Positions 55,906 through 64,000 of a stretch of DNA of 64,000 nucleotides are shown one piece after another (the stretch's first letter is position 1; each line of letters opens with the position of its first letter). The stretch is from contig NZ_PTRA01000007.1 of assembly GCF_002943425.1 (NCBI RefSeq), forward strand, positions 1 to 64,000, given 5' to 3'. This DNA comes from Siphonobacter curvatus (GTDB lineage Bacteria; Bacteroidota; Bacteroidia; Cytophagales; Spirosomataceae). The notes below the pieces were generated by a model. That model had not been told where the DNA came from. It did not search any database and saw only the letters and a program-made list of their open reading frames with translations. Made by a program: the position numbers and the translations under genes.

Positions 55906-56000
55906 AGCGGCACGCTTGCTTCTACTAGGCAACAAAGATACAATCGAAATTATTCCCCCGATAAAAAGATTTCAATCCGTTGATTGGCTTGAATGCTAGA

Positions 56001-56050
56001 ACGCATAAAAAAGAAAGGGCTCTGGAAGGAGCCCTTTCTTTTTTATGCGT
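56001..56050. terminator. 22-bp hairpin between ctaD and ctaA
   Basis: ACGCATAAAAAAGAAAGGGC plus TC (56001-56022) is complemented exactly by 56029-56050, with a six-base loop. The stem contains A and T runs usable as a terminator in both directions. It lies 16 bases after the ctaD stop and may split the oxidase structural genes from the heme and assembly genes. Confidence 0.8.
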
Positions 56051-56066
56051 TTGGTCAGCTACCGAA

Positions 56067-57962
56067 TTAATGACCACCTGATTTGGCAGACACTTCTTTC
56101 TGGAAGACATGTAATTCTTCAATAGCTTTCTCTAAAGCAATTTGCTCCGTTTCTTCCGGTAAGTTAGACTCGGGCGTTGAAGAGAAAGGTACCGTTTGAG
56201 GAATATAGTCTTCTACTGCACCTGGTTTTGAATAATCGTAAGGCCAACGATATACGGCAGGGATAGGTCCTTCCCAGTTACCGTGACCCGGTACCACAGG
56301 AGCCGTCCATTCGATCGTGTTCGAACGCCAGGGGTTTTGTACGGACTTCTTACCCTTAAACATAGAGTAGAAGAAGTTCCAGGCAAAGAGACCCTGTGAA
56401 GCGAACGTAACGATAGCTGCTACACTGATGAACATGTTCAAATCAGCAAAAGAGTTCGTTAGATCGTACGTTGAGAACGAATAGTAACGACGGGGGAAAC
56501 CGGCGATACCGATGTAGTGCATGGGGAAAAACACGCAGAATACCCCGATGAATGTAAGCCAGAAGTGAATGTAACCCAGCGTATCATTCATCATACGGCC
56601 ATACATTTTAGGGAACCAGTGGTATACCCCAGCCATCAGTCCAAAGAAGGAGGCAGAACCCATTACTAAGTGGAAGTGAGCCACTACAAAGTACGTATCG
56701 TGTAATTGGATATCCAGAGCGGCATTACCCAAGATAATACCCGTAACCCCACCCGCAACGAAAAGCGATACCAGACCGATGGAGAACAACATAGCCGGTG
56801 TAAAGACGATGTTACCTTTCCACAGCGTAGTGATGTAGTTAAAGGCTTTTACAGCAGAGGGCACCGCAATGATCAGCGTCAGGAACATAAACACCGAACC
56901 CAGGAAGGGGTTCATACCCGATACGAACATGTGGTGAGCCCATACGATAAAGGCCAGTAAGGTAATTCCTAACATCGAACCAATCATGGCTCGGTAACCG
57001 AAGATAGGCTTACGAGAGTTCGTAGCAATAACTTCAGAAGTAATACCCAAGGCTGGTAATAATACGATGTATACTTCAGGGTGACCCAGGAACCAGAACA
57101 AGTGCTGGAACAGAATGGCCGATCCACCTTGCTGAGGCAACGCTTCACCACCGATGTAGATTTCAGAGATGTAGAAGCTCGTACCGAAGCTACGGTCAAA
57201 AATCAATAACAGAGCTGCCGCTAACAGTACAGGGAATGAAAGCAGACCCAATACGGCAGTCAAGAAGAATGACCAAATCGTCAGCGGAAGCTTGCTAAAA
57301 GACATACCCCGCGTACGCAGGTTGATAATCGTCGTGATGTAGTTCAAACCTCCCATCAACTGAGAAACAATGAACAAAGCCATCGAAATCAACCAAAGCG
57401 TCATCCCCATTCCTGAGCCATTAGAAGCCGTTGGAATAGCCGATAAAGGCGGATAAATTACCCAACCCCCGGCAGCTGGTCCCGTTGAAATAAACAGGGA
57501 AGCAAACATGATCAAACCAGCGACTAGGAAGAACCAGAACGAAAGCATGTTCAGGAATCCGGAAGCCATATCACGTGCTCCAATTTGTAAAGGAATCAAG
57601 AAGTTCGAGAACGTACCACTCAAACCTGCCGTCAGTACGAAGAATACCATGATGGTACCGTGCATCGTAACTAAAGCCAGATAGAATTCTGTTTCCAGTT
57701 TTCCTTCTGCATTGATCCAGTTGCCTAAAAGCCACCGCAGTCCATCCAGTTTCAAATCAGGAAAACCTAATTGAAGACGGAACAGAATGGAAAGCAATCC
57801 ACCAATGAATGCCCAGATAATACCCGTTACCAGATACTGTTTGGCAATCATTTTATGGTCTTCCGAGAAGACGTACTTCTGGATGAAAGTTTGCTCGTGA
57901 TGCTCATGCTCGTGCTCATGAACGTCATGAACGTCGTGATGATCGTCGTGAGTCAGTGCCAT
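56067..57962 (-). CDS. ctaD: Cytochrome c oxidase subunit I
   Basis: This is the catalytic subunit of a heme-copper oxidase, with heme a, heme a3 and CuB. The motif WFLGHPEVYIVLLPALG retains the Glu of A1-type oxidases, and HDTYFVVAHFHLVMG carries the heme ligands; WAHHMFVSGM is also present. Length is 631. The N-terminus is strikingly His/Asp/Glu-rich, with nine His among the first 22 residues (HDDHHDVHDVHEHEHEHHE). It follows subunit II by 30 bases. Confidence 0.97.
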   Translation of the reverse strand: MALTHDDHHDVHDVHEHEHEHHEQTFIQKYVFSEDHKMIAKQYLVTGIIWAFIGGLLSILFRLQLGFPDLKLDGLRWLLGNWINAEGKLETEFYLALVTMHGTIMVFFVLTAGLSGTFSNFLIPLQIGARDMASGFLNMLSFWFFLVAGLIMFASLFISTGPAAGGWVIYPPLSAIPTASNGSGMGMTLWLISMALFIVSQLMGGLNYITTIINLRTRGMSFSKLPLTIWSFFLTAVLGLLSFPVLLAAALLLIFDRSFGTSFYISEIYIGGEALPQQGGSAILFQHLFWFLGHPEVYIVLLPALGITSEVIATNSRKPIFGYRAMIGSMLGITLLAFIVWAHHMFVSGMNPFLGSVFMFLTLIIAVPSAVKAFNYITTLWKGNIVFTPAMLFSIGLVSLFVAGGVTGIILGNAALDIQLHDTYFVVAHFHLVMGSASFFGLMAGVYHWFPKMYGRMMNDTLGYIHFWLTFIGVFCVFFPMHYIGIAGFPRRYYSFSTYDLTNSFADLNMFISVAAIVTFASQGLFAWNFFYSMFKGKKSVQNPWRSNTIEWTAPVVPGHGNWEGPIPAVYRWPYDYSKPGAVEDYIPQTVPFSSTPESNLPEETEQIALEKAIEELHVFQKEVSAKSGGH

Positions 57963-57992
57963 ATCTTCTTTTTTAGTTTTTAAGATGCAAAA

Positions 57993-59123
57993 TTAACGTA
58001 GGGAAGCAGTAGCACCCGAAGCAGCGGCCGTACTATCAGCCGGAGCTGCTTCTCCTTCAGGGGCAGACTCACCCGCGGGAGCTTCTTCAGCCGACTCCGT
58101 ATACTTCATTGCTTTTGCTTTCAAACGAGCCGGTACACGATCCAAATAGCTAGTATTGGTAGCCAAGAAAGATTTCTGGGTTTTCAACCAAGCTTTGAAG
58201 TCGTCTTCTTCCAATACCACTACGTTCATTTTCATAGAGAAGTGACCCTGGCCACAAATCTCCGTACAGTTGAGACGATACTCGAATTTAGGATCGTTCG
58301 TCTCGGCTTTCATCTCGTCCGTTGTTTTCGTTGCCGTAAACCAGAATTTGGTAGGCATACCTGGCACCGCATCCATTTTCACCCGTAAGTGAGGAAGGAA
58401 CACGCTGTGCAGTACGTCACGTGCACGAATTTTCAATAATACCGGCACCCCTTTGGGGAGGTACAAGGTATTGCTGATTACGTCATCAAAGGCTGCTTCA
58501 TCAGAAAGATCAATACCTACTTCATTGGTAGCATCAATCAGTTTGTAGTTGTAGCTACCTAACTTATTGTCATCTACACCGGGATAACGAGCAATCCAGT
58601 TAAACTGCTTACCCGTTACTTCAATCACATACGCATCAGCGGGAGCTTCCGTAGTAATATCCCGCCAAACCCGCCAGCCCATGAATACCATGATTGCCAT
58701 GATGATGGCCGGAATTACTGTCCAAGCCAACTCCAAGCGGTGATTCACGGGATAGAACGTAGCCCGACGTTTAGGATCGTACTGATACTTAAATGAGAAC
58801 GCAAATAATAATACGCTCGTTAAAAAGAAAGCGGTGGTAACGATTCCCATGAACCACCAAAACATCGTATCGATCTCTTTACCATGAGTCGACGAAGGAT
58901 CGGGCAGAAATTTAGGAGCCGCTTCCATAAACGACCATACCCCTGCAATGCTACCCAACACGAACACAATCGGCAACAGGGCCGCATTGATTTTGTTTGC
59001 TAATCCCGGTTCATTGCTAGCCGAAGGCGAAGCAAAACCTTTGGTGAATACGGACATCCGATTGAGTACTACCAAAGTAAGTACCAACAGAACGGCCGCC
59101 AGCAAACCAACGATATAAACCAT
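57993..59123 (-). CDS. ctaC: Cytochrome c oxidase subunit II
   Basis: This subunit carries the binuclear CuA centre that receives electrons. Three hydrophobic segments (about 1-20, 47-66, 90-110), plus one at about 133-150, precede the cupredoxin domain. The CuA ligands His239, Cys286, Cys290, His294 and Met297 lie in VLHSVFLPH and CTEICGQGHFSM. The last 40 residues are Ala/Glu/Pro-rich and probably disordered. No cytochrome c domain is fused, so it is aa3-type rather than caa3. Confidence 0.96.
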   Translation of the reverse strand: MVYIVGLLAAVLLVLTLVVLNRMSVFTKGFASPSASNEPGLANKINAALLPIVFVLGSIAGVWSFMEAAPKFLPDPSSTHGKEIDTMFWWFMGIVTTAFFLTSVLLFAFSFKYQYDPKRRATFYPVNHRLELAWTVIPAIIMAIMVFMGWRVWRDITTEAPADAYVIEVTGKQFNWIARYPGVDDNKLGSYNYKLIDATNEVGIDLSDEAAFDDVISNTLYLPKGVPVLLKIRARDVLHSVFLPHLRVKMDAVPGMPTKFWFTATKTTDEMKAETNDPKFEYRLNCTEICGQGHFSMKMNVVVLEEDDFKAWLKTQKSFLATNTSYLDRVPARLKAKAMKYTESAEEAPAGESAPEGEAAPADSTAAASGATASLR

Positions 59124-59192
59124 GACAATCTTTGTTTTTGATACTTTTCTATTTCAGAACACCTAGGATAAATGCAACGTTCGGTTCGACTA

Positions 59193-60512
59193 CTAAATAT
59201 CGTGGTGAACGGCTTCTTCCAGCATGGGGTGGTTTTTAGCTACCAACGAAGCTTTCGTTAACTGAGCCGATATTACATAAATAAAGGCACTGGCAAAAAA
59301 CAACGTCGTACCCCACTCAATCAAACCAAATCCTCCGTTTGCTCCTACCAGACCCGGCATCATCATTTGATAGAAATCGAAATAGTGAGCAATGATGATG
59401 GCAAAAGATCCTACTTTCAGGAATACGAAGTTCCGTTTTGCATCACGCGTCATGAACCACAAGAAAGGTACCAAGAAGCCCATGAACAAGTTGATGAAGA
59501 AGGGAGCTTTGTAAATTCCACCGTAACCACTGAAACGCTCTTTGTAGTAAATCGTCTCTTCTGGAAGGTTAGCGTAGTAAATCAGCAGAAACTGAGCAAA
59601 CCATACATAGGTCCAGAAAATAGAGAAAGCAAACATGAATTTACCTAAATCGTGCAGGTGGTTTTCGTTTACTGCGGGCAGGTAACCTTTCTCTTTCAGA
59701 GAGATTACCGTCAACGTAGTAACGGCCAAACCGGTTACGTGCCAGGAAGCAAAGTGGTACCAGCCAAACATCGTTGAGAACCAGTGCGTATCAATAGACA
59801 TCGCCCAATCCCATGCACTGGTAGAAGACGTTACGGCAAATACCAGAATGAAGATCCGAGATAGATACTTCATTTTGTACCACCATTCCGTACCACCAAT
59901 CGCATCTTCCTGCTTAGACAAATTACGCAGGTACATCCACAACACATACCAAGAAGCTAGGTAAAGGACCGTACGGATTAAGAAGAAAGCATTATTCAGA
60001 TACCAGCTTTTACCGGCAATGATTGCATCGTAATGCTCGCTTTCTGGATCCATGATGCCTTCATGACGCCAGTGAAAAATTTCATGACCAAAAACTAAAT
60101 ACAGAACGATCATGATCGCTCCCGAAAAAGGAATAAAAGCTGGGAACGCTTCAGGAATTCTTTTAATGATGGACGACCAACCTGCCCAGGATAAATACTG
60201 AATGGCTACGAAGAACATACCGATTACTGAAATACCGGTAAAGAATTCTGCGTTCATCCAAAGGTTACCTACGACACGCTTTGCCCACGCGGGTAAACCG
60301 TGATGAGCTTCGTGTCCATGAGCCGCATGTTCAGCATGCTCATGTACGTGATTAAGTCCGATTCCCCAACCTTTTGATAATAAAAACGCACCAATCAAAA
60401 GAGTAGCCAGACCTGCCAGCATACCGATAATCAGCTTACGCTTTGAAGAGGAGGTAAAGTCATACCATTCTTCCATCTCCGCTGGATCAAAATGGTGATT
60501 GTGCTCTGCCAT
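59193..60512 (-). CDS. actF: Alternative Complex III subunit ActF
   Basis: ActF is one of the two large NrfD-like membrane subunits of the quinol:cytochrome c oxidoreductase ACIII. About ten helices are spread over 439 residues; ATG 60512 (MAEHNHHF) is preferred to 60554. A His-rich segment follows the first helix, with eight His between residues 55 and 71 (HVHEHAEHAAHGHEAHH). Segments such as SSTSAWDWAMSIDTHWFSTM and WYHFASWHVTGLAV are typical of the family. It is between actE and the oxidase genes. Confidence 0.92.
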   Translation of the reverse strand: MAEHNHHFDPAEMEEWYDFTSSSKRKLIIGMLAGLATLLIGAFLLSKGWGIGLNHVHEHAEHAAHGHEAHHGLPAWAKRVVGNLWMNAEFFTGISVIGMFFVAIQYLSWAGWSSIIKRIPEAFPAFIPFSGAIMIVLYLVFGHEIFHWRHEGIMDPESEHYDAIIAGKSWYLNNAFFLIRTVLYLASWYVLWMYLRNLSKQEDAIGGTEWWYKMKYLSRIFILVFAVTSSTSAWDWAMSIDTHWFSTMFGWYHFASWHVTGLAVTTLTVISLKEKGYLPAVNENHLHDLGKFMFAFSIFWTYVWFAQFLLIYYANLPEETIYYKERFSGYGGIYKAPFFINLFMGFLVPFLWFMTRDAKRNFVFLKVGSFAIIIAHYFDFYQMMMPGLVGANGGFGLIEWGTTLFFASAFIYVISAQLTKASLVAKNHPMLEEAVHHDI

Positions 60513-60591
60513 TATACTTTCGTTATTCGTTATCAGTTGTTCGCTAATCGTCAATAAATCATTAACGATTTCCAGTTAACTCTTTAATAGA

Positions 60592-61218
60592 TTAGGGTTC
60601 TTGCTGAAGTTTGTGCACGTACTGAACGATTTTCCAGCGATCTTCAGGTGATACCTGCGAACCATGCGGCCACATCCGGCCTTTACCGTAGGTAATGACG
60701 TGATAGATATGTCCGTCGTTCAGATTTTTCAAAGCGTCGCTCGAATACACGGGTACCCCGCCGTATTTCTTTCCTACTAAGCCATCCCCTTTACCCGTAC
60801 CACCATGGCAGTGCAGACAGTAGCGACCGTAGAGTAACTCGCCTTGTTTCAATGATTTGTCAGTAGTCGCAATAGGATTCGAAAGAACTGCTTCTGACAT
60901 GGCAATACTGTCAGCCGGAACATTCCGTGCGATCAGATCCATCCGCTCCAGTGCTGACACCGTCGTATCACCCAGCGTAGTCGTAAAGCTTTGCTGAGGA
61001 ATAGTGCCTTTTACCGGTACCCGCATGTTCAGGTTACCTTTTCCTGTAGCACTGTTAATGGGGTTAGCATCAATTTGTGACAGGGGTTCGTAGCCCACGG
61101 GATAGTACATGTTAGGAGCAAATTCCCAGGCCTGGTGTTGAGGATCACGTTTCAGGGATGCCAGCAAAACCACCACAAGGGAAGCTGCAATCCACACAAA
61201 CGGTAGGTATTTTTTCAT
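60592..61218 (-). CDS. actE: Alternative Complex III monoheme cytochrome ActE
   Basis: ActE is the membrane-anchored monoheme cytochrome c of ACIII. An N-terminal anchor (about 5-22) is followed by a linker and one heme site, Cys134-Cys137-His138 in RYCLHCHGG. The probable distal Met is in GKGRMWPHGSQV. It passes electrons from the pentaheme/iron-sulfur subunits toward the oxidase. It is 67 bases after actD. Confidence 0.92.
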   Translation of the reverse strand: MKKYLPFVWIAASLVVVLLASLKRDPQHQAWEFAPNMYYPVGYEPLSQIDANPINSATGKGNLNMRVPVKGTIPQQSFTTTLGDTTVSALERMDLIARNVPADSIAMSEAVLSNPIATTDKSLKQGELLYGRYCLHCHGGTGKGDGLVGKKYGGVPVYSSDALKNLNDGHIYHVITYGKGRMWPHGSQVSPEDRWKIVQYVHKLQQEP

Positions 61219-61285
61219 TGTCCAATCAAGTTGATATTAACGCTCGATAGAGTGGCATCTGGCACCAGATGCCCTATCCTTTCAC

Positions 61286-61825
61286 TTAGTCTTCTTCCTC
61301 AACAATTTCTTTTACATTGATTTCGATGGCACCAGTTTCCCGAAGAGCCTTCTCAATCTCCGCTTCTGATTTCTGGTTGGAAGCAGTATCGATAGCCATA
61401 ACGAACTTATCGTCGGTACTACGCAAATCGAAAATGACCGCTTTATTACCCCACCACAATCCATTGGTAATAAAGAAGGTAAATACCATACCAAAGGCCG
61501 TAAACAATACCGTAAACTCAAACATCGGTGGAATAAAGTCCGGCAAAGCATAGTAGTCTTTACCCCCAATGTTCATAGGCCAGTCTAAACGCATGGTGTA
61601 CAGCGTGAAGACAAACATCGTTATTAAACCCAGCGTACCGAACATAAAGGCAACTACCGGAATCCGAGTACGGGGATGGCCGATGGCTTTATCCAAGCCG
61701 TGTACGGGGAATGGAGTATACACGTCATGAATCTTGATGCCGCTGGCCCGTACCGTTTTCACGGCCGCCATCACCTCGTCATCATCATCGTACACTCCTA
61801 CTAAAAATCTCTTGTTGGTATCCAT
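61286..61825 (-). CDS. actD: Alternative Complex III subunit ActD (DUF3341)
   Basis: ActD is a two-helix subunit of ACIII. The N-terminal soluble part begins FLVGVYDDDDEVMAAVKTVR and contains VYTPFPVHGLDKAIGHPRTR (in part), both typical of DUF3341. Membrane helices are at about 58-78 and 100-120. Length is 179. It lies 31 bases after actC. Confidence 0.92.
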   Translation of the reverse strand: MDTNKRFLVGVYDDDDEVMAAVKTVRASGIKIHDVYTPFPVHGLDKAIGHPRTRIPVVAFMFGTLGLITMFVFTLYTMRLDWPMNIGGKDYYALPDFIPPMFEFTVLFTAFGMVFTFFITNGLWWGNKAVIFDLRSTDDKFVMAIDTASNQKSEAEIEKALRETGAIEINVKEIVEEED

Positions 61826-61856
61826 GAGGATTGAATGCTTTTTCCTTGAATTGAGC

Positions 61857-63269
61857 TTATTCGGTTACGTGTTGTCCAGGTTTCTTCGAGCTGGGTTTCA
61901 CTTTGTAAGGGAAACGCTCGGAAGAACTCTTCATTACTGCTTTTACTTCCGCCATGTTGATTACGGGTAAATACTTGGCAAACAACAGGAACAGCACGAA
62001 GAACAGACCGAACGTAAACACGTAATCCCCGATGTCAATCAGTGTCGGTGAGAACATCGCCCAGCTTGAAGGGATATAATCACGGTGCAGAGACGTTACA
62101 ATAATTACGAAACGCTCAAACCACATACCAATGTTTACGACTACGGCTAAAGCAAATGTCCAAGTAATGCTACGACGGATGCCACGAATCCAGAACAGCT
62201 GAGGCGTAACTACGTTACAGGTCATCATCGCCCAGTAAGCCCACCAGTAAGGTCCGGTAGCCCGGTTAATGAACGCGTATTGTTCGTAACTAACTCCTGA
62301 ATATGCGGCAATAAAGAACTCCGTGATGTAAGCGATACCTACGATAGAACCCGTAACGGTGATGATTTTATTCATCGTCTCGATGTGCTCAATCGTAATG
62401 TAATCTTGCAGTTTAAACGTCCAGCGTACAATCAGCAACAGGTTGTTTACCATGGCAAAACCTGAGAAGATAGCCCCTGCTACGAAGTACGGAGGGAAGA
62501 TCGTCGTGTGCCAGCCTGGAATAACAGACGTAGCAAAGTCAAAAGATACGATCGTGTGTACCGAAAGTACCAGCGGTGTAGAAATACCAGCCAGGATCAG
62601 CGATACATATTCGTAACGAGCCCAAGTTTTGGTATTTCCATTCCAGCCCATAGCAAGCAAGCCGTAGATGTATTTGGAAACTTTGCTTTTGGCACGGTCA
62701 CGAATCGTAGCTAAATCTGGAATCAAACCTGCATACCAGAACAAGCAGGATACGGAGAAGTACGTTGAAATAGCAAATACGTCCCAAACCAGAGGTGAGT
62801 TAAAGTTTACCCACAAAGAACCGTACGTATTAGGAATAGGGATACACCAGTAAGCTAACCAAGCCCGACCGGCGTGCATTAAGATGAAGCTAGCGGCACA
62901 AATAACGGCGAAGATCGTCATGGCCTCGGCTGCCCGGTTAACGGACGTCCGCCACTTTTGACGGAACAGCAAAAGAATCGCCGAAATCAGCGTACCTGCG
63001 TGACCAATACCTACCCACCATACGAAGTTGGTAATGTCCCAGGCCCAACCAACGGTTTTATTCAAACCCCAGTTACCCAAACCATCCCACCAAGTCCAGA
63101 ATACCGAAACCGTACCCACGGCTAAAACCAGCGAGGAAATAGCGAAAACGATCTTCCACGAGGTAGTCGGTTTTCCTTCTACCTGCCGGCATACGTCCTC
63201 GGTAATGTCGTGGTAGGATTTTCCACCTGTCACCAAAGGAGGCCTTACAACAGCACTGACGTGTGACAT
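61857..63269 (-). CDS. actC: Alternative Complex III subunit ActC (NrfD-like)
   Basis: ActC is the NrfD/polysulfide-reductase-like membrane subunit that binds menaquinol and may move protons. The 470-residue protein has about ten helices and family segments VGIGHAGTLISAILLL, SVHTIVSFDFATSVIPGWH and GMWFERFVIIVTSLHRDYIPSSW (in parts). The C-terminus is basic. It follows actB by 82 bases with a hairpin between. Confidence 0.93.
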   Translation of the reverse strand: MSHVSAVVRPPLVTGGKSYHDITEDVCRQVEGKPTTSWKIVFAISSLVLAVGTVSVFWTWWDGLGNWGLNKTVGWAWDITNFVWWVGIGHAGTLISAILLLFRQKWRTSVNRAAEAMTIFAVICAASFILMHAGRAWLAYWCIPIPNTYGSLWVNFNSPLVWDVFAISTYFSVSCLFWYAGLIPDLATIRDRAKSKVSKYIYGLLAMGWNGNTKTWARYEYVSLILAGISTPLVLSVHTIVSFDFATSVIPGWHTTIFPPYFVAGAIFSGFAMVNNLLLIVRWTFKLQDYITIEHIETMNKIITVTGSIVGIAYITEFFIAAYSGVSYEQYAFINRATGPYWWAYWAMMTCNVVTPQLFWIRGIRRSITWTFALAVVVNIGMWFERFVIIVTSLHRDYIPSSWAMFSPTLIDIGDYVFTFGLFFVLFLLFAKYLPVINMAEVKAVMKSSSERFPYKVKPSSKKPGQHVTE

Positions 63270-63305
63270 ATTTCTAAATTTTCAGAGTTTCTATTGAATA
63301 ATATA

Positions 63306-63341
63306 ATCCCTTCTGACGGGCCGAAACTCGTCAGAAGGGAT
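63306..63341. terminator. Hairpin between actB and actC
   Basis: A perfect 13-bp stem (ATCCCTTCTGACG with CGTCAGAAGGGAT) has a ten-base loop. The minus-strand tail is TTATATTATT, a weak terminator at best. It may protect or process the act message. Confidence 0.6.
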
Positions 63342-63351
63342 GAGAAATCGG

Positions 63352-64000
63352 TTACGCGTGTTCTTTTACTTTTTTATGCTCGTGACCTTCTCCGTGACCT
63401 TGCTCTTTTTTGTTAGGAGCTACGGAATCGGCGAAATCTTTGTTACGTACTTTCGTCAGATAACTGATTTGGGGCAATACGTTGATTTCTTCCAGCATGG
63501 TAAAGGCACGTCCCTCTTTTTCTACCGCCAGCAGTTGAGAAATGTTACTTTCCGGATTGTTCATGTCACCAAAAACAATCGCTCCTGTGGGGCAAGATTG
63601 CGAACAAGCCACCTGTACTTCATTCGCGTAAGGTCTGCGACGCTCTTTCTTCGCTGCCAGTTTGGTAGCTTGGATACGCTGTACGCAGAAAGAACATTTT
63701 TCCATTACCCCACGGCTACGAACCGTAACTTCAGGGTTGATGACCATTTTACCCAGGTCATTGTTGAAGTGGTAAGGGAAACGATCTTCGTCAAAATATT
63801 TGAACCAGTTAAACCGGCGTACTTTATACGGACAGTTGTTGGCACAGTAACGCGTACCGATACAACGGTTGTAAGTCATTTGGTTCAGACCCTCGTTGCT
63901 GTGCGTGGTAGCCAATACCGGACATACCGTTTCGCAGGGAGCATTCGAGCAGTGCTGGCACAGCATGGGCTGGAATACAACTTCTGGATTTTCAGCCGCT
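63352..64000 (-). CDS. actB: Alternative Complex III subunit ActB, C-terminal part
   Basis: The frame runs open to the window edge, so only the C-terminal 216 residues are seen; the molybdopterin-like domain lies outside. The visible part is the iron-sulfur module with CQHCSNAPCETVCP, CIGTRYCANNCPYKVRRFNW (in part), CSFCVQRI and ACSQSCPTGAIVFGD, which would hold several 4Fe-4S/3Fe-4S clusters. The C-terminal tail is His/Lys-rich (GHGEGHEHKKVKEHA). It passes electrons from quinol toward ActA/ActE. Confidence 0.93.
   Translation of the reverse strand, partial: AAENPEVVFQPMLCQHCSNAPCETVCPVLATTHSNEGLNQMTYNRCIGTRYCANNCPYKVRRFNWFKYFDEDRFPYHFNNDLGKMVINPEVTVRSRGVMEKCSFCVQRIQATKLAAKKERRRPYANEVQVACSQSCPTGAIVFGDMNNPESNISQLLAVEKEGRAFTMLEEINVLPQISYLTKVRNKDFADSVAPNKKEQGHGEGHEHKKVKEHA

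Overview
The window reads as chromosomal DNA of a Bacteroidota bacterium, most likely order Cytophagales (Spirosomataceae-like). The grounds are two SusC/SusD pairs, a FecI/FecR pair, promoters of the TAnnTTTG type, the tRNA-Tyr-Gly-Thr-tuf-tRNA-Trp-secE-nusG-rplKAJL-rpoBC order, and an Alternative Complex III (Act) cluster joined to an aa3-type cytochrome oxidase. Genus was not determined. Almost everything is on the minus strand; only a LacI-type regulator, priA and two small downstream genes are on the plus strand.

Layout: (1) 1-200: two tandem strong rrn-like promoters firing leftward off the window. (2) 513-2677: trpB-trpA preceded by a newly read 17-residue leader peptide with three consecutive Trp codons and a complete set of pause, antiterminator and terminator structures. 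(3) 2752-25754: a carbohydrate-utilisation locus with susC1-susD1, a six-hairpin-like protein, an SGNH acetylesterase, a sodium/solute symporter, a GH2 glycosidase and an FAD oxidoreductase. A divergent LacI regulator carrying an extra zinc ribbon lies beside susC1. A second susC2-susD2 pair follows, driven by an ECF sigma/FecR pair. (4) 25923-28161: trpF, trpC and an RluA-type pseudouridine synthase. (5) 28310-32384: priA, a DUF1624-like membrane protein and a small acidic protein. (6) 32494-47777: the transcription/translation superoperon, in which an acyltransferase gene and a 38-bp palindrome sit between rpoB and rpoC, and rpoB starts with TTG. (7) 48043-50427: ECF sigma, anti-sigma-like protein and outer-membrane barrel. 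(8) 50592-64000: respiratory cluster actB(partial)-C-D-E-F, ctaC, ctaD, ctaA, ctaB, two subunit III genes, subunit IV, Sco, DUF420 and a small CxxC membrane protein.

How it fits together: trpC-F and trpB-A have the order and strand of one biosynthetic operon, but the 23-kb carbohydrate locus lies exactly between F and B. The trpBA half has its own attenuator. In the sugar locus, SusCD pairs import oligosaccharides, periplasmic enzymes trim and deacetylate them, and the symporter takes up products; LacI and FecIR provide two regulatory inputs. The respiratory cluster encodes quinol:cytochrome c oxidoreductase plus terminal oxidase and its heme A and copper assembly factors.

The strongest unusual observations are the trp attenuator on a split operon, the zinc-ribbon/LacI fusion, and the interruption of rpoB-rpoC. 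All identifications come from reading motifs and lengths by eye; no database search was run.
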